This document shows positions 8,612 to 16,983 of a stretch of DNA of 39,877 nucleotides, piece after piece (positions within the stretch are counted from its first letter, which is position 1; the number at the start of each line of letters is the position of its first letter). The position numbers and the translations under genes were made by a program. The notes below the pieces were generated by a model. That model made no database searches. It saw only the letters and a list, made by a program, of their open reading frames with translations, and had not been told where the DNA came from. The stretch is from an uncultured bacterium (lineage in GTDB: Bacteria; Verrucomicrobiota; Lentisphaeria; Victivallales; UBA1829), in contig URKJ01000045.1 of assembly GCA_900548385.1 (NCBI GenBank), forward strand, positions 1 through 39,877, in the 5' to 3' direction.

Positions 8612-9730
8612 TCAAATCGACGGAACGATTACACCTTCCGCTGGAACGATCTCCAGCTTTGCGCCTTTCTGTGAAAGCTGTTTGTTCGCCCAACGCTTGA
8701 AATCATTCACCGCATATCCGCTCAGGTGCGGCAGAATCTTCTGCTTCGCACGATCCTGATGCGCGGCGGAACAGCAGCAGGACGGTATGACATTCGTCAC
8801 GGCAAGCACATCCCCATCCTCCACGGACGAAAGATGCTGACGCACCCATTTTTTCAGGCAGTTGATCACTCCCGCCGATGCAAAACACGGTATGCCGGGA
8901 ACCGTTTTTCCGACAGGAGATACCGCAAGCTGATTCGCATTCCAGTCAAACGCCGCCATATCGAAAACATCCGCGAATTTCTTTTTCGCAGGCTTGACGG
9001 GTTTTCTCCATGCGAGATACCAGCTCATCCGGCGATTGCGGCCGAACGGCACTTCCTCATCCGGCTGCGGACGGAAGCGGTAAAGCTCCCAATCCGCCTC
9101 AATTCCGGAAGCCGTTCGGGTCAGCTTATAGGCGGATGACACCCCCTGCGCCGAACTGCTCCAGCGCCAGAAATCTTCGCCGACGGCGATCTCCAGAATC
9201 ACTCCCTCCATCGTTTCGATCAGCAGAAACGCCGGAGGTCTGCGTCCTTCGTACAGCACCGTTCCGGCTCCGGCGGAAGCGGCTTCGCGCCACTCCGGCT
9301 CCGGAAACGTAACGCCGTCCGACGGCACGGTCATCACTGCAAAACGGGCAAACTCTCCATTCAGGAGAAAACCGCCCGCGGAAATATTCTGCACACGGAA
9401 CGAAGAACGGATCACGAAATCCGTCGTCACACTCAGAAAGCCATCCATCAAACGGAATTTGCGGTTGACAGACGGCTCCGCTCCGAATGGGATCGTACAA
9501 CCCGTTTCCAACTGCGCTTCCTCTCCGTCATTCGCCAGATGCACTTTGCGTCTGCCATGCAGAGCGGTGGACTCTTCCAATCCGTCGAGAACCGCATGGC
9601 GGGTGACAAACTCCAGATTCTTCCCCAGCCGGAACAGAAAAAGTCCCGGAGACGGACGGTCAAACAGCACTTCCCAGTTTTTTCCGGCGGACCGGAACCC
9701 GCCCTGCTCCAATGTTTCGATCTCCGGCAT
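8612..9730 (-). CDS. Protein of unknown function, 372 residues
   Basis: I do not recognise this protein. It has no signal peptide or membrane helix and looks like a beta-rich, Glu/Arg-rich soluble protein: repeated short strands over residues 1-240, a lysine-rich linker (KPVKPAKKKF) and a C-terminal part of about 110 residues containing SCCCSAAHQDRAKQKILPH. The start is ATG at 9730, overlapping the nitroreductase stop by one base (TGATG) with GAGGTG before it; a TTG one codon upstream is disfavoured. It is therefore cotranscribed with the nitroreductase, and a clear terminator follows. The coding nature is supported by a long frame with the same codon preference as its neighbours. Confidence 0.7.
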   Translation of the reverse strand: MPEIETLEQGGFRSAGKNWEVLFDRPSPGLFLFRLGKNLEFVTRHAVLDGLEESTALHGRRKVHLANDGEEAQLETGCTIPFGAEPSVNRKFRLMDGFLSVTTDFVIRSSFRVQNISAGGFLLNGEFARFAVMTVPSDGVTFPEPEWREAASAGAGTVLYEGRRPPAFLLIETMEGVILEIAVGEDFWRWSSSAQGVSSAYKLTRTASGIEADWELYRFRPQPDEEVPFGRNRRMSWYLAWRKPVKPAKKKFADVFDMAAFDWNANQLAVSPVGKTVPGIPCFASAGVINCLKKWVRQHLSSVEDGDVLAVTNVIPSCCCSAAHQDRAKQKILPHLSGYAVNDFKRWANKQLSQKGAKLEIVPAEGVIVPSI

Positions 9731-10233
9731 CAAATCACCTCGAAAGTCTGCGCGACCGCCTTTCGCACCTGCGGCTGAGCGGACTCTTTCGCGTACCCGA
9801 CCGGAGTCAACGCAACAGAGTGTTCTCCGCCGGACAATCCCAGGGCGGCATCGACGGCGGCACGGTCAAACGCGCAAACCCAGCAGGTTCCCAACCCTTC
9901 TTCGGTCGCGGCAAGCACAAGATGTTCCATCGCAATGGCACAATCGACATCAATGATCGAATCCCCCTCCAGCCGCTTCCACGCCGCCGGAGCATTGCCG
10001 ACGACAACCGCGATCGCCGGAGCTTCCGCAAGCCAGGAGGCTTTATACGCCTTGCAGAGAGCGGCACGTTTTGCCGGATCGGTCACGAACAGCACCCGGA
10101 ACGGCTGACGGTTGCAGGCTGTCGGCGCCAGATTCACAGCTTCCGCGATCCGCTCCACAATATCCTGCGGAACGGGTGTCGGATGATAGGATCGAATACT
10201 TCTTCTCAAACGGATCACATCATAAAATTCCAT
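9730..10233 (-). CDS. Nitroreductase family protein
   Basis: A 167-residue FMN-dependent oxidoreductase of the nitroreductase superfamily, short form. Diagnostic segments are the N-terminal RRSIRSYHPTPVP and NLAPTACNRQPFRVLFV (FMN phosphate and ring contacts), and the C-terminal EEGLGTCWVCAFD followed by VALTPVGYAKE. These enzymes use NAD(P)H to reduce nitro compounds, quinones or flavins, usually as dimers; the natural substrate here is unknown. AAGGAG lies 7 bases before the ATG. It is the first gene of a two-gene minus-strand operon with the unknown protein downstream. Confidence 0.92.
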   Translation of the reverse strand: MEFYDVIRLRRSIRSYHPTPVPQDIVERIAEAVNLAPTACNRQPFRVLFVTDPAKRAALCKAYKASWLAEAPAIAVVVGNAPAAWKRLEGDSIIDVDCAIAMEHLVLAATEEGLGTCWVCAFDRAAVDAALGLSGGEHSVALTPVGYAKESAQPQVRKAVAQTFEVI

Positions 10234-10337
10234 ACGGAAAACTCCTTCTGTTGAGCTTGATTCTTTCAGTTTTTTCTTATCGGATTCCGGCGGAAGGCAA
10301 CTTCTCCGGCAACGATATTCTTACCAGTCTTTGTTTA

Positions 10338-10365
10338 AGAATAGCATCATTCTCCGGTTTTTCAA
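10338..10365 (-). promoter_or_regulatory. Candidate promoter of the nitroreductase operon
   Basis: On the minus strand, TTGAAA (10365-10360), a 16-base spacer and TATTCT (10343-10338) lie about 105 bases before the ATG. The region 10234-10387 also shows an imperfect CCGGT...ACCGG hairpin after murJ, without a clear T-run. Confidence 0.45.
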
Positions 10366-10387
10366 TACCGGCATCGTCTTTCCACCG

Positions 10388-11965
10388 TCAGGAACGGCGG
10401 AAAAATCTGCGTTTCACCATGTTCAGAACGGTATTCACTTCCCGTATCCGGAACAGAAAAGCAAGCAGGAGAAACACGATTCCGAATACGCAGCTTGCAC
10501 AGAACCAGGGCAGCAGCTGTTTCGGCAGGAAGCCGAAACCGGGTAGCAGACAGAATCCGCGGTACGAAAACCGGGCGGCAAAACCGGAAATCCCGGAAAT
10601 CACCGACGTTTGCACAAACAGCCGCGCCGTACTCCTCAGCGGCATCCGTCCGAGCTCCCGGCGCAGAAGATACAGCAGAACAAGGTTGTTCAGATACGCG
10701 GTCACCGTCGTCGCAAGCGCAATGCCGCCCTGCTTCATCGAATCCATCAGGGAAAGACTCAGAATCACGTTGAGAACGATACAGCAGACGGAAACCAGAA
10801 CCGGCGTTCTCATCCATTTGCGCGAATAAAACCCGGAAACCGTGATTTTGGTCGCCGCAAACGCCGGGATTCCGAACGCATACCAGAACAGTGCGTATGC
10901 CGAAGCATTCAGCGCAGTTTCATCAAACGCGCCGCGCAAAAACAGAATCTCCAGCAGATTGCGGCCGAAAAAGATCATGTAAACACCGAGCGGAACCGTA
11001 ATGAACAGAAGCTGGCGCATGGAGCGGAACATCATGATCAACATGGATTTCAACTGTCCAAGCGCAACGACGCGCGACATCTCCGCAAGAGAAACCGTAC
11101 CGAACGCAACGGCAAAAATCCCGATCGGCAGATAGATCAGACGGTCGCTGTACGTCAGGGCAGCCGCGGCATTATCGTCAATCGACATTGCAATCGCGCG
11201 GTCGCAGATCAGACTGATCTGCAGAGCGATCATCCCGATCAGACCGGGAAGAGCCAGACGGAGTATCTCGCGGATCGCGGGGAAGTTCAGCAAAGCGGCT
11301 TTCGAGAATTCCGGAATCATGTTTTTCCGTTTCAACAGGACGGACAGCACCGCCAGTTCCAGCAGACCGGACAACAGGACCGCAACGGAGAGAACACGCA
11401 GAAATCCGGCGGGATTCTCCCGTGCCGTCCCGAACGCGCCCCACGCAAGCGCCGCGATCAGGCAGACATTCAGCAGAAGCCCCGCCAGCGCGGGAAGAAC
11501 GAAACTGCGCAGGGAATTCAGCAGGGAGGTGATGACGCCGATCAGACAGATGAACACGCAGTACGGCATCACGACCGGCGTCGCAAGCAGCATCAGCTTC
11601 CAACGCTCCACGGTCACATGCGGTTCGATCAGCAGAGCGGGAACCGCCACTGCGACCGTGATCGCCGCCAGCAGAAAAGTCAGCCAGATCAGGATCGTGG
11701 AAAACTTGCGCCGGGCGGAAGCCGGACCTTCAAGCTCCAGCGTATGGGAAATCAGCGGAATCAGTGCGGTACCGAGCGCCCCCTCTCCGAGAATCCGGCG
11801 GAACAGATTCGGCAGAAGAAACGCAGAGGACCACGCGCTCATGACGAGTCCGCCGCCAAGGATCTGGGCGGAAAGAATCTCGCGGAACAATCCGAGAACC
11901 CGGCTCAGGAATATCACGAAGGAATATCCCATCGTACTTTTGAACATGCCTTTGCCGGGCGCCAT
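10388..11965 (-). CDS. murJ: Lipid II flippase MurJ (MviN)
   Basis: A 525-residue polytopic protein of the MOP superfamily with about 13-14 hydrophobic segments. The N-terminal signature FLSRVLGLFREILSAQILG and the following FLLPNLFRRILGEGALGTALIP match MurJ, which flips undecaprenyl-linked peptidoglycan precursor across the inner membrane. Further MurJ-like elements are RLIYLPIGIFAVAFGTVSLAEMS and the AFWYA-type central helix region. The ATG at 11965 is preferred over an in-frame GTG at 11974, because AAGGAG lies 8 bases before the ATG and abuts the GTG. It starts 12 bases after the ychF stop, so the two share a transcript. Together with murD, alr and the mraZ cluster it indicates a peptidoglycan pathway. 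Confidence 0.93.
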   Translation of the reverse strand: MAPGKGMFKSTMGYSFVIFLSRVLGLFREILSAQILGGGLVMSAWSSAFLLPNLFRRILGEGALGTALIPLISHTLELEGPASARRKFSTILIWLTFLLAAITVAVAVPALLIEPHVTVERWKLMLLATPVVMPYCVFICLIGVITSLLNSLRSFVLPALAGLLLNVCLIAALAWGAFGTARENPAGFLRVLSVAVLLSGLLELAVLSVLLKRKNMIPEFSKAALLNFPAIREILRLALPGLIGMIALQISLICDRAIAMSIDDNAAAALTYSDRLIYLPIGIFAVAFGTVSLAEMSRVVALGQLKSMLIMMFRSMRQLLFITVPLGVYMIFFGRNLLEILFLRGAFDETALNASAYALFWYAFGIPAFAATKITVSGFYSRKWMRTPVLVSVCCIVLNVILSLSLMDSMKQGGIALATTVTAYLNNLVLLYLLRRELGRMPLRSTARLFVQTSVISGISGFAARFSYRGFCLLPGFGFLPKQLLPWFCASCVFGIVFLLLAFLFRIREVNTVLNMVKRRFFRRS

Positions 11966-11977
11966 TCTGTTCACTCC

Positions 11978-13078
11978 TTACACGGAGAAACGGACGAATA
12001 CCGAATCGCCATCCTGCACGATATATTCCTTGCCCTCGATGCGGAGCTTTCCGGCGGTCTTGGCGGCGTTCCAGTTTCCATATTTCATCAGATCGTCGTA
12101 GGAAACGATCTCCATGCGGATGAATCCGCGTTCCATATCGGTGTGGATTTTGCCCGCCGCCTGCGGAGCCGTGGAACCGCGGGTAACGGTCCAGGCGCGG
12201 GACTCATCGGGTCCGGACGTGAAGAACGTGATGTAGTCCAGCAGCTTATATCCGGTATTGATCACGCGTTCCAGTCCGCTCTTCTCCACGCCGATGTCTT
12301 CCAGAAACGCCAGAGCTTCCTCCGGGTCGAGCTGGGCAAGATCCTCTTCCAGTTTCGCGCAGACGGGAACGACTTCCATGCCATGCTTTGCGGCGTCGGC
12401 GATCAGCTTCCGCGATACCTCGTCCTTCCCGAAATTGCGGAAAGATTCCTCATCGGTATTCGCACAGACGAATGCGGGAGTGAGAGTGAGCAGCTGCATG
12501 GAGCGGGCAATGCGGTCGAGCTTCGGATCCTCGCGGTCATAGGAGGGCAGAACGCCCTGTTCCAGACTGGCGATAAAGGAGTTTGCAAGCTCCAGCTCCG
12601 CTTTCAGTTCGGGATCGCCGCTGCGCGCCTGTTTCTTGTTCCGTTCGACTTTCTTCTGGAGGAAATCAAGGTCGGCAAGCATAAGTTCGGTCAGGATCAG
12701 TTCCAGATCGCGGGAGGGATCAACCCCGCCCTCGACATGGACGACGTCGGAATCCTTGAACAGCCGCACCACATGCGCCACGGCATCCACGTTGCGGATG
12801 TGTCCGAGAAACTGGTTGCCGAGTCCCTCGCCTTTGCTCGCGCCTTCCACGAGCCCGGCGATGTCGATAAACTTCATCGTCGCGGGAACGACTTTTGCGG
12901 AGTGTTCCAGTTTTGCAAGATCATCCAGCCGCTTGTCGGGAACCGGAACGACGCCCGTGTTCGGTTCGATCGTGCAGAACGGAAAGTTCGCCGCCACGGC
13001 GCCGCCCTTGCACAGCGCATTGAAAAGGGTTGATTTACCGACATTCGGCAATCCGACAAATCCACAAGCAAATCCCAT
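11978..13078 (-). CDS. ychF: Ribosome-associated ATPase YchF (OLA1 family)
   Basis: A 366-residue Obg-family P-loop NTPase that prefers ATP and associates with ribosomes. Seen: the G1 loop GLPNVGKST (residues 9-17), the G2/G3 region MKFIDIAGLVEGASKGEGLG, a coiled-coil insertion between about 130 and 200, and the C-terminal TGS domain from about 280 (ITFFTSGPDESRAWTVTRGSTAPQAAGKIH and onward, ending GDSVFVRFSV). Length and domain order are normal. It is the first gene of an operon with murJ and is divergent from murD, with 146 bases between the two starts. Confidence 0.97.
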   Translation of the reverse strand: MGFACGFVGLPNVGKSTLFNALCKGGAVAANFPFCTIEPNTGVVPVPDKRLDDLAKLEHSAKVVPATMKFIDIAGLVEGASKGEGLGNQFLGHIRNVDAVAHVVRLFKDSDVVHVEGGVDPSRDLELILTELMLADLDFLQKKVERNKKQARSGDPELKAELELANSFIASLEQGVLPSYDREDPKLDRIARSMQLLTLTPAFVCANTDEESFRNFGKDEVSRKLIADAAKHGMEVVPVCAKLEEDLAQLDPEEALAFLEDIGVEKSGLERVINTGYKLLDYITFFTSGPDESRAWTVTRGSTAPQAAGKIHTDMERGFIRMEIVSYDDLMKYGNWNAAKTAGKLRIEGKEYIVQDGDSVFVRFSV

Positions 13079-13122
13079 TGAAAAACTCCGTAACGTTGTT
13101 GATCTTTAAAATAACAATCAGC

Positions 13123-13150
13123 AATGTATCATTTTTTTTGATTTTTTCAA
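13123..13150 (-). promoter_or_regulatory. Candidate promoter of ychF-murJ
   Basis: On the minus strand, TTGAAA (13150-13145), a 16-base A-rich spacer and TACATT (13128-13123), about 45 bases before the ychF start. The opposite strand has a weaker murD candidate -10, TAGATT, near 13187-13192. Confidence 0.5.
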
Positions 13151-13224
13151 CTTTTTCCCTGTTTAAAAAGCCAAAAAACGGTGTAGATTGCATTTCTGTA
13201 AAACACTGTTAAGGATACTTCATC

Positions 13225-14541
13225 ATGCAAAACGATATTCTGATCCTCGGATTCGGCATCAGCGGCCAGGCGGCGGCGCGCCTCGCCCGCGAACTCGGCA
13301 TGAATCCGATCCCCGTCGACGGCAAAAGCTATGACTGGAACGGACGTTCCGTCTTTCACTGGAAAGAGGGCTGCCCGCTTCCGGAAACGGAGTATGCGGT
13401 CATCAGCCCCGGAATCTCCATTCACTCCGCAATGGCACAGGCGGCGCGGAACGCCGGAGCAGCCGTGATCGGTGAACTGGAATTCGCCTGCCGCGCCCTG
13501 CCCTGCCGATATGTCGCCATCACCGGAACCAACGGAAAAACCACCACGACCGAACTGACAACCGCGCTGTTCCGCGCCAACGGAGTCCGCGCGGAATCCG
13601 CCGGAAACATCGGCAACGCCCTCAGCGACGCCGTGCTCGACGTCCGCCGCAGAAACAACACCGATCTGCTCGTTGTGGAGACCAGTTCCTTTCAGCTGGA
13701 GAGCATCGCGGACCGTTTCGCTCCCTCCACCGCGGCGTTCCTGAATCTTGCGAGCGACCATATCAACCGTCACGGTTCCATGCAGGAGTACCGGAACGCC
13801 AAACTGCGGATCTTTGAAAACATGCGGAGCGGAACGGCGGTCGTCAACACCTCCCTGCTGCCCGTCCTGCCGTCCGGACCGCTCGACCGGCTGAGTTTTT
13901 CCTCCGGGAAAGGCGGGGATTTTGAATGCGACGGCAGCTCCATCCTTTTCCGCGGCAAAACCGTCGTTGCGCTCGACGGGCTGAAACTCAGGGGAATGCA
14001 CAACATGGAAAACATCATGGCGGCTCTGGCAATTCTCTGCGCGGAACAGGGGGAACAGACGCTGTTTACCGGAGAGACCAGGCAGGCGCTCCGCGCGTTC
14101 TCGCCCGACGTTCACCGCATGGAACTGTTCGCGGAAGCGGACGGAATCCGCTTTTTTGACGATTCAAAGGCAACCAATCCGCACTCCGTCAACGCCTTTC
14201 TCAACACATACGGCGGCAGTAAAAACGTTGTGCTGATTCTTGGCGGACTCGATAAAAATATGAGTTTCGCTTCCATCCGCAACGACGCGGACAAAATCAA
14301 GTGCGCGTTCCTGATCGGTCAATGCAGGGAGAAAATCCGCGCGGAACTCGTCCGCGATTTCCCCTGTACACTCTGCGACTCGCTCGAAGATGCGGCGGAA
14401 CGCGGATTCCGGGCGGCGGAAAACGGCGATATTCTTGCGCTCTCTCCCGCCTGCGCCAGCATGGATATGTTCAAAGACTACAAAGAACGCGGCGAACGCT
14501 TCAAAGCCGTAATCCGGCAGAAAATCGGCAAAAACGCTTGA
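13225..14541 (+). CDS. murD: UDP-N-acetylmuramoyl-L-alanine--D-glutamate ligase
   Basis: A 438-residue Mur ligase that adds D-glutamate to UDP-MurNAc-L-Ala in the cytoplasm. It shows the N-terminal uracil-binding Rossmann motif (ILGFGISGQAAARL), the ATP-binding loop GTNGKTTTT (101-109), the central ETSSFQLE and LNLASDHINRHGSM elements that bind Mg and substrate, and the C-terminal DDSKATNPHS and LGGLDKN segments typical of MurD. The length matches the family norm. AAGGA lies 9 bases before the ATG. It stands alone here rather than in a complete dcw cluster; mraZ and ftsW are 2.4 kb further on, separated by unrelated genes. Confidence 0.97.
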   Translation: MQNDILILGFGISGQAAARLARELGMNPIPVDGKSYDWNGRSVFHWKEGCPLPETEYAVISPGISIHSAMAQAARNAGAAVIGELEFACRALPCRYVAITGTNGKTTTTELTTALFRANGVRAESAGNIGNALSDAVLDVRRRNNTDLLVVETSSFQLESIADRFAPSTAAFLNLASDHINRHGSMQEYRNAKLRIFENMRSGTAVVNTSLLPVLPSGPLDRLSFSSGKGGDFECDGSSILFRGKTVVALDGLKLRGMHNMENIMAALAILCAEQGEQTLFTGETRQALRAFSPDVHRMELFAEADGIRFFDDSKATNPHSVNAFLNTYGGSKNVVLILGGLDKNMSFASIRNDADKIKCAFLIGQCREKIRAELVRDFPCTLCDSLEDAAERGFRAAENGDILALSPACASMDMFKDYKERGERFKAVIRQKIGKNA

Positions 14542-14573
14542 CATCCCGCGAAACCGTGATATTATTGTATAAT
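14538..14573 (+). promoter_or_regulatory. Promoter of the flavodoxin-like reductase gene
   Basis: TTGACA (14538-14543) overlaps the murD stop codon. The -10 is either TATTAT (14560-14565, 16-base spacer) or, less well spaced, TATAAT (14568-14573). GGGAGG precedes the start 25 bases later. Confidence 0.55.
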
Positions 14574-14597
14574 TTTCATCATGAGGGAGGAATGACC

Positions 14598-15215
14598 ATG
14601 AAAGTTTTACTGCTCAACGGAAGCCCGCACAAAAACGGCTGTACCTTTACCGCACTCTCGGAAGTTGCGGAAGCGCTGAAGGAAAACGGCATCGACTCAG
14701 AGTTCTTTCACATCGGCAGCCGTCCAATACAGGGATGTATCGCCTGCTGGAAATGCCGCGAAACCGGAAACGGATGCGTTTTCAAAGAACAGCTGTACAC
14801 GGAATTCACCGGAAAGATGAAGGAGTGCGACGGGCTCGTCATCGGCGCCCCGGTCTATTATGCCGGTCCTCCGGGAAGCCTGTGCGCGTTTCTTGACCGC
14901 GCGTTTTTCTCCGCTTCCCAGGTGTTTCAGGGAAAGGCCGCCGCATGTATCGTTAATTGCCGGCGCGGCGGGGCGAGTGCGGCGTTTGACCGTCTGAACA
15001 AATATTTCACGATCAGCCAGATGCCGGTTGCTTCCTCTCAGTACTGGAACTCGACTCACGGAACCACTCCTGATGAGGTCCGCCGTGATCTGGAGGGATT
15101 GCAGACCATGCGTACACTCGGACGCAACATGGCGTTCCTGCTGAATTCGATCAGACAGGCGGCGCTGCCCCGTCCGGTACCGGAACCGAAAATCTCCACC
15201 AATTTCATCTCCTGA
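14598..15215 (+). CDS. NADPH-dependent FMN reductase / iron-sulfur flavoprotein-like
   Basis: A 205-residue flavodoxin-fold protein. The FMN phosphate loop is LNGSPHKNGCTF near the N-terminus. A compact cysteine motif (CIACWKCRETGNGC, about 48-61) resembles the cluster-binding loop of iron-sulfur flavoproteins, and GAPVYYAGPPGSLCAFLDR forms the second FMN contact. Such proteins are dimeric electron carriers or NAD(P)H:quinone-type reductases in anaerobes; the partner is unknown. ATG 14598 is chosen because GGGAGG ends 7 bases before it, while the in-frame ATG at 14592 lies only one base from that site. A strong terminator follows, so the gene is probably monocistronic. Confidence 0.87.
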   Translation: MKVLLLNGSPHKNGCTFTALSEVAEALKENGIDSEFFHIGSRPIQGCIACWKCRETGNGCVFKEQLYTEFTGKMKECDGLVIGAPVYYAGPPGSLCAFLDRAFFSASQVFQGKAAACIVNCRRGGASAAFDRLNKYFTISQMPVASSQYWNSTHGTTPDEVRRDLEGLQTMRTLGRNMAFLLNSIRQAALPRPVPEPKISTNFIS

Positions 15216-15223
15216 CCGAACCG

Positions 15224-15260
15224 CCCGTCCGCGCCGGAAACAGCGGACGGGAACTTTTTT
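15224..15260 (+). terminator. Strong rho-independent terminator
   Basis: A 9-bp perfect GC-rich stem (15224-15232 with 15243-15251), a 10-base loop and a run of six T (15255-15260), 8 bases after the flavoprotein stop codon. Confidence 0.92.
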
Positions 15261-15271
15261 CAGATTTCCGC

Positions 15272-15299
15272 GTGATTTTTTCCGAAACCGCTGTATATT
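15272..15299 (+). promoter_or_regulatory. Promoter of the 15324 gene
   Basis: GTGATT (15272-15277), a 16-base spacer starting with a T-run, and TATATT (15294-15299), 24 bases before the ATG. It resembles the mraZ and alr promoters in spacing and in its -10. Confidence 0.6.
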
Positions 15300-15323
15300 G
15301 CTTCCGTCACGAAAGGAACAAAT

Positions 15324-15956
15324 ATGAACGACGTTTTGGACGATGCAAAAAAACTCGAACGGCTGCACGAACTTGAAGCGGAGATCAAACAGGGATTCCG
15401 CCAGTTTCTCGCAGTCGGAAACGCTTTGACGGAAATCAAACTGAACCGTCTGTACAAACTGGAAGATTACAAAGGATTTGCGGAATACGTCAAGGCAAAA
15501 TTCAACTACAATCTTTCTTATTGCAGTTACGTCATGAACACCGCAGAGATGATCAAACGCCTCGAAGCGGTGCACGACGGATCTTTCGCCCTCCCCACCT
15601 CCGAGGCGCAATGCAAAGCACTCCAGCCGATTCTGAAAAAAGAGCCGGTCAGCGAAGAGAAAGTCGAACAGGTCCGGCAGGTGCTTGCAAAGATCAAGGA
15701 AGAAGAAGTCCGTCCGACCGCAAAGGCGATTCAGGCGACCATCGCCGAACTTTATCCCGACGCGCTCCCCCCGGAAAAAGACCCGAATGAGTTCAACGAA
15801 CGCACATTCGGCAACTCCCTCAACAGGATCTGTTCCCAGATGCAGAACATCAACGAGGACGACATCCGCAATTTCTTCGCCGATCAGTCCCGCGCGGAAC
15901 AGAAAAGCATGTTCATCTCCGAAATCCGCAAACTGCTGCTGATCCTCGAAAGTTAA
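15324..15956 (+). CDS. Small helical protein, possible DNA-binding domain
   Basis: A 210-residue, highly charged, almost entirely helical protein without signal or membrane segments. Residues about 20-75 (FLAVGNALTEIKLNRLYKLE to YCSYVMNTAEMIKRL) resemble a domain of unknown role found in plasmid, phage and chromosomal proteins, where a 'computes its own tag: A-L-x-E-I...LY...Y..F..Y' pattern precedes a helix-turn-helix-like segment. This is a pattern memory, not a search result. The C-terminal third (NERTFGNSLNRICSQMQNIN and after) is predicted helical. AAAGGAA precedes the ATG. Its stop overlaps the stop of the converging membrane-protein gene by 4 bases (TTAA shared). Function not assigned. 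Confidence 0.65.
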   Translation: MNDVLDDAKKLERLHELEAEIKQGFRQFLAVGNALTEIKLNRLYKLEDYKGFAEYVKAKFNYNLSYCSYVMNTAEMIKRLEAVHDGSFALPTSEAQCKALQPILKKEPVSEEKVEQVRQVLAKIKEEEVRPTAKAIQATIAELYPDALPPEKDPNEFNERTFGNSLNRICSQMQNINEDDIRNFFADQSRAEQKSMFISEIRKLLLILES

Positions 15957-16783
15957 TTTCCAAACGCCAGCAGCCGTTTCCGCCAGCCCGCTCTACGGGG
16001 ATTTGAAAGAGTCGTCAGAAGCGGATCAATGTCAAATTCCAATGCCAGCCGTTTTCCCGCCTTGAGCAGGAACGGCGTCCCGGCGAACTCCAGCGTCATA
16101 TCGTGTACAGCGGACACTTCAATTCCGACATGCAGATGCGGAGTTCCGGAACGGACATAATCCATGAATGCAATCCCCCATGTCAGTTCCGTTTCCGGAT
16201 ACCGCGTCATGTGCCCGATGACCAGTTTCAATGCCGGATCGGAATTCTTCAAATCAAGCGGCGAACACTTCCGGTTTGCGGGTCCCGGAAGCGGATGTCT
16301 GCGGTTCGCCTGCAATTCCGTCAGGAAAACGGCTCCGTCCCGCAGTCCGGCGCGCAGACTCAGCGTCAGCGGAACGCCGCGCGTCAGGGTGACCGGAGGA
16401 TATGCGGGGTCGATCTCCCACGCACCATCCCGCGACGGTATGAAGTCATAGCGGATATTGAACAGCCGCGCTCCATCCGGCATCAGCACGGGACGCAATA
16501 CCATATCCCACGCGCAGAGCGACAACTCACGGGTCCGGTTCTGAAGCTCCGTCCCGATCGTCTTCATCACGGGCAGATCGTTCTCATCGAACTTCTGCGG
16601 TCTCGCCGGATCGTCGGGACGGAACCAGACGCCGCGGTATTCAAGTGCAAACATACACCACATGATCCCTGTCACAAATCCGGCAAAAAACAGATACGCC
16701 GTCACCGGCGCCGCATAACAGAGATACGGGACCAGCAGGACAAGCGAGAGCATTCCGATCAAACGGAAAACTGTCCGGTTCAT
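15953..16783 (-). CDS. Unknown membrane-anchored protein
   Basis: A 276-residue protein with two adjacent hydrophobic segments at about 8-24 and 28-48, then a soluble domain of about 225 residues that is mostly beta-strand by pattern (for example TLTRGVPLTLSLRAGL and PHLHVGIEVSAVHDMTLEF). I do not recognise a family. GGGAG lies before the ATG with a longish 9-base gap. It is transcribed divergently from mraZ, with 200 bases between the starts, and converges with the gene at 15324. A palindrome lies right at its predicted transcription start, so it may be regulated individually. Confidence 0.7.
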   Translation of the reverse strand: MNRTVFRLIGMLSLVLLVPYLCYAAPVTAYLFFAGFVTGIMWCMFALEYRGVWFRPDDPARPQKFDENDLPVMKTIGTELQNRTRELSLCAWDMVLRPVLMPDGARLFNIRYDFIPSRDGAWEIDPAYPPVTLTRGVPLTLSLRAGLRDGAVFLTELQANRRHPLPGPANRKCSPLDLKNSDPALKLVIGHMTRYPETELTWGIAFMDYVRSGTPHLHVGIEVSAVHDMTLEFAGTPFLLKAGKRLALEFDIDPLLTTLSNPRRAGWRKRLLAFGN

Positions 16784-16810
16784 AAAAAACTTCTCCCTAA
16801 TTATTGAACA

Positions 16811-16854
16811 TTCCAGTGAACTGGAAATGTAACACCGAAGCGGCGGAATCGCAA
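16811..16854 (-). promoter_or_regulatory. Promoter with overlapping 16-bp palindrome
   Basis: On the minus strand, TTGCGA (16854-16849), a 17-base spacer and TACATT (16831-16826). A perfect inverted repeat TTCCAGT-GA-ACTGGAA (16811-16826) starts at the edge of the -10 and covers the expected start site, a classic repressor position. The regulator is unknown. Confidence 0.5.
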
Positions 16855-16923
16855 GTCGCCCGGCGATTATTTTCCATTTTTCCCGCCGACAGGAATATTT
16901 TCTGTATTTTTTTGAAAAACCGC

Positions 16924-16976
16924 TTGATTTTGGAATTTTTCGGAATATATTGGAATAAAATGGAATAAACCGGAGA
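16924..16976 (+). promoter_or_regulatory. mraZ promoter with four 10-bp-phased GGAA repeats (MraZ box)
   Basis: TTGATT (16924-16929), a 16-base spacer and TATATT (16946-16951). The pentamer TGGAA/CGGAA occurs at 16931, 16941, 16951 and 16961, exactly 10 bp apart, and a weaker CGGAG follows at 16971. The repeats run through the spacer and -10. Known MraZ proteins bind three or four TGGGN repeats at a 10-bp period in their own promoter, so this is very likely the autoregulatory box with a changed core. Confidence 0.8.
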
Positions 16977-16983
16977 TTTTTGC

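Noticed and set aside
10610..13033. An 807-codon open frame on the plus strand opposite murJ and ychF
   Set aside because: It is rich in Arg, Gln and His, has no recognisable domain and lies antisense to two clear genes. High GC and the codon pattern of the true genes leave this frame free of stops.
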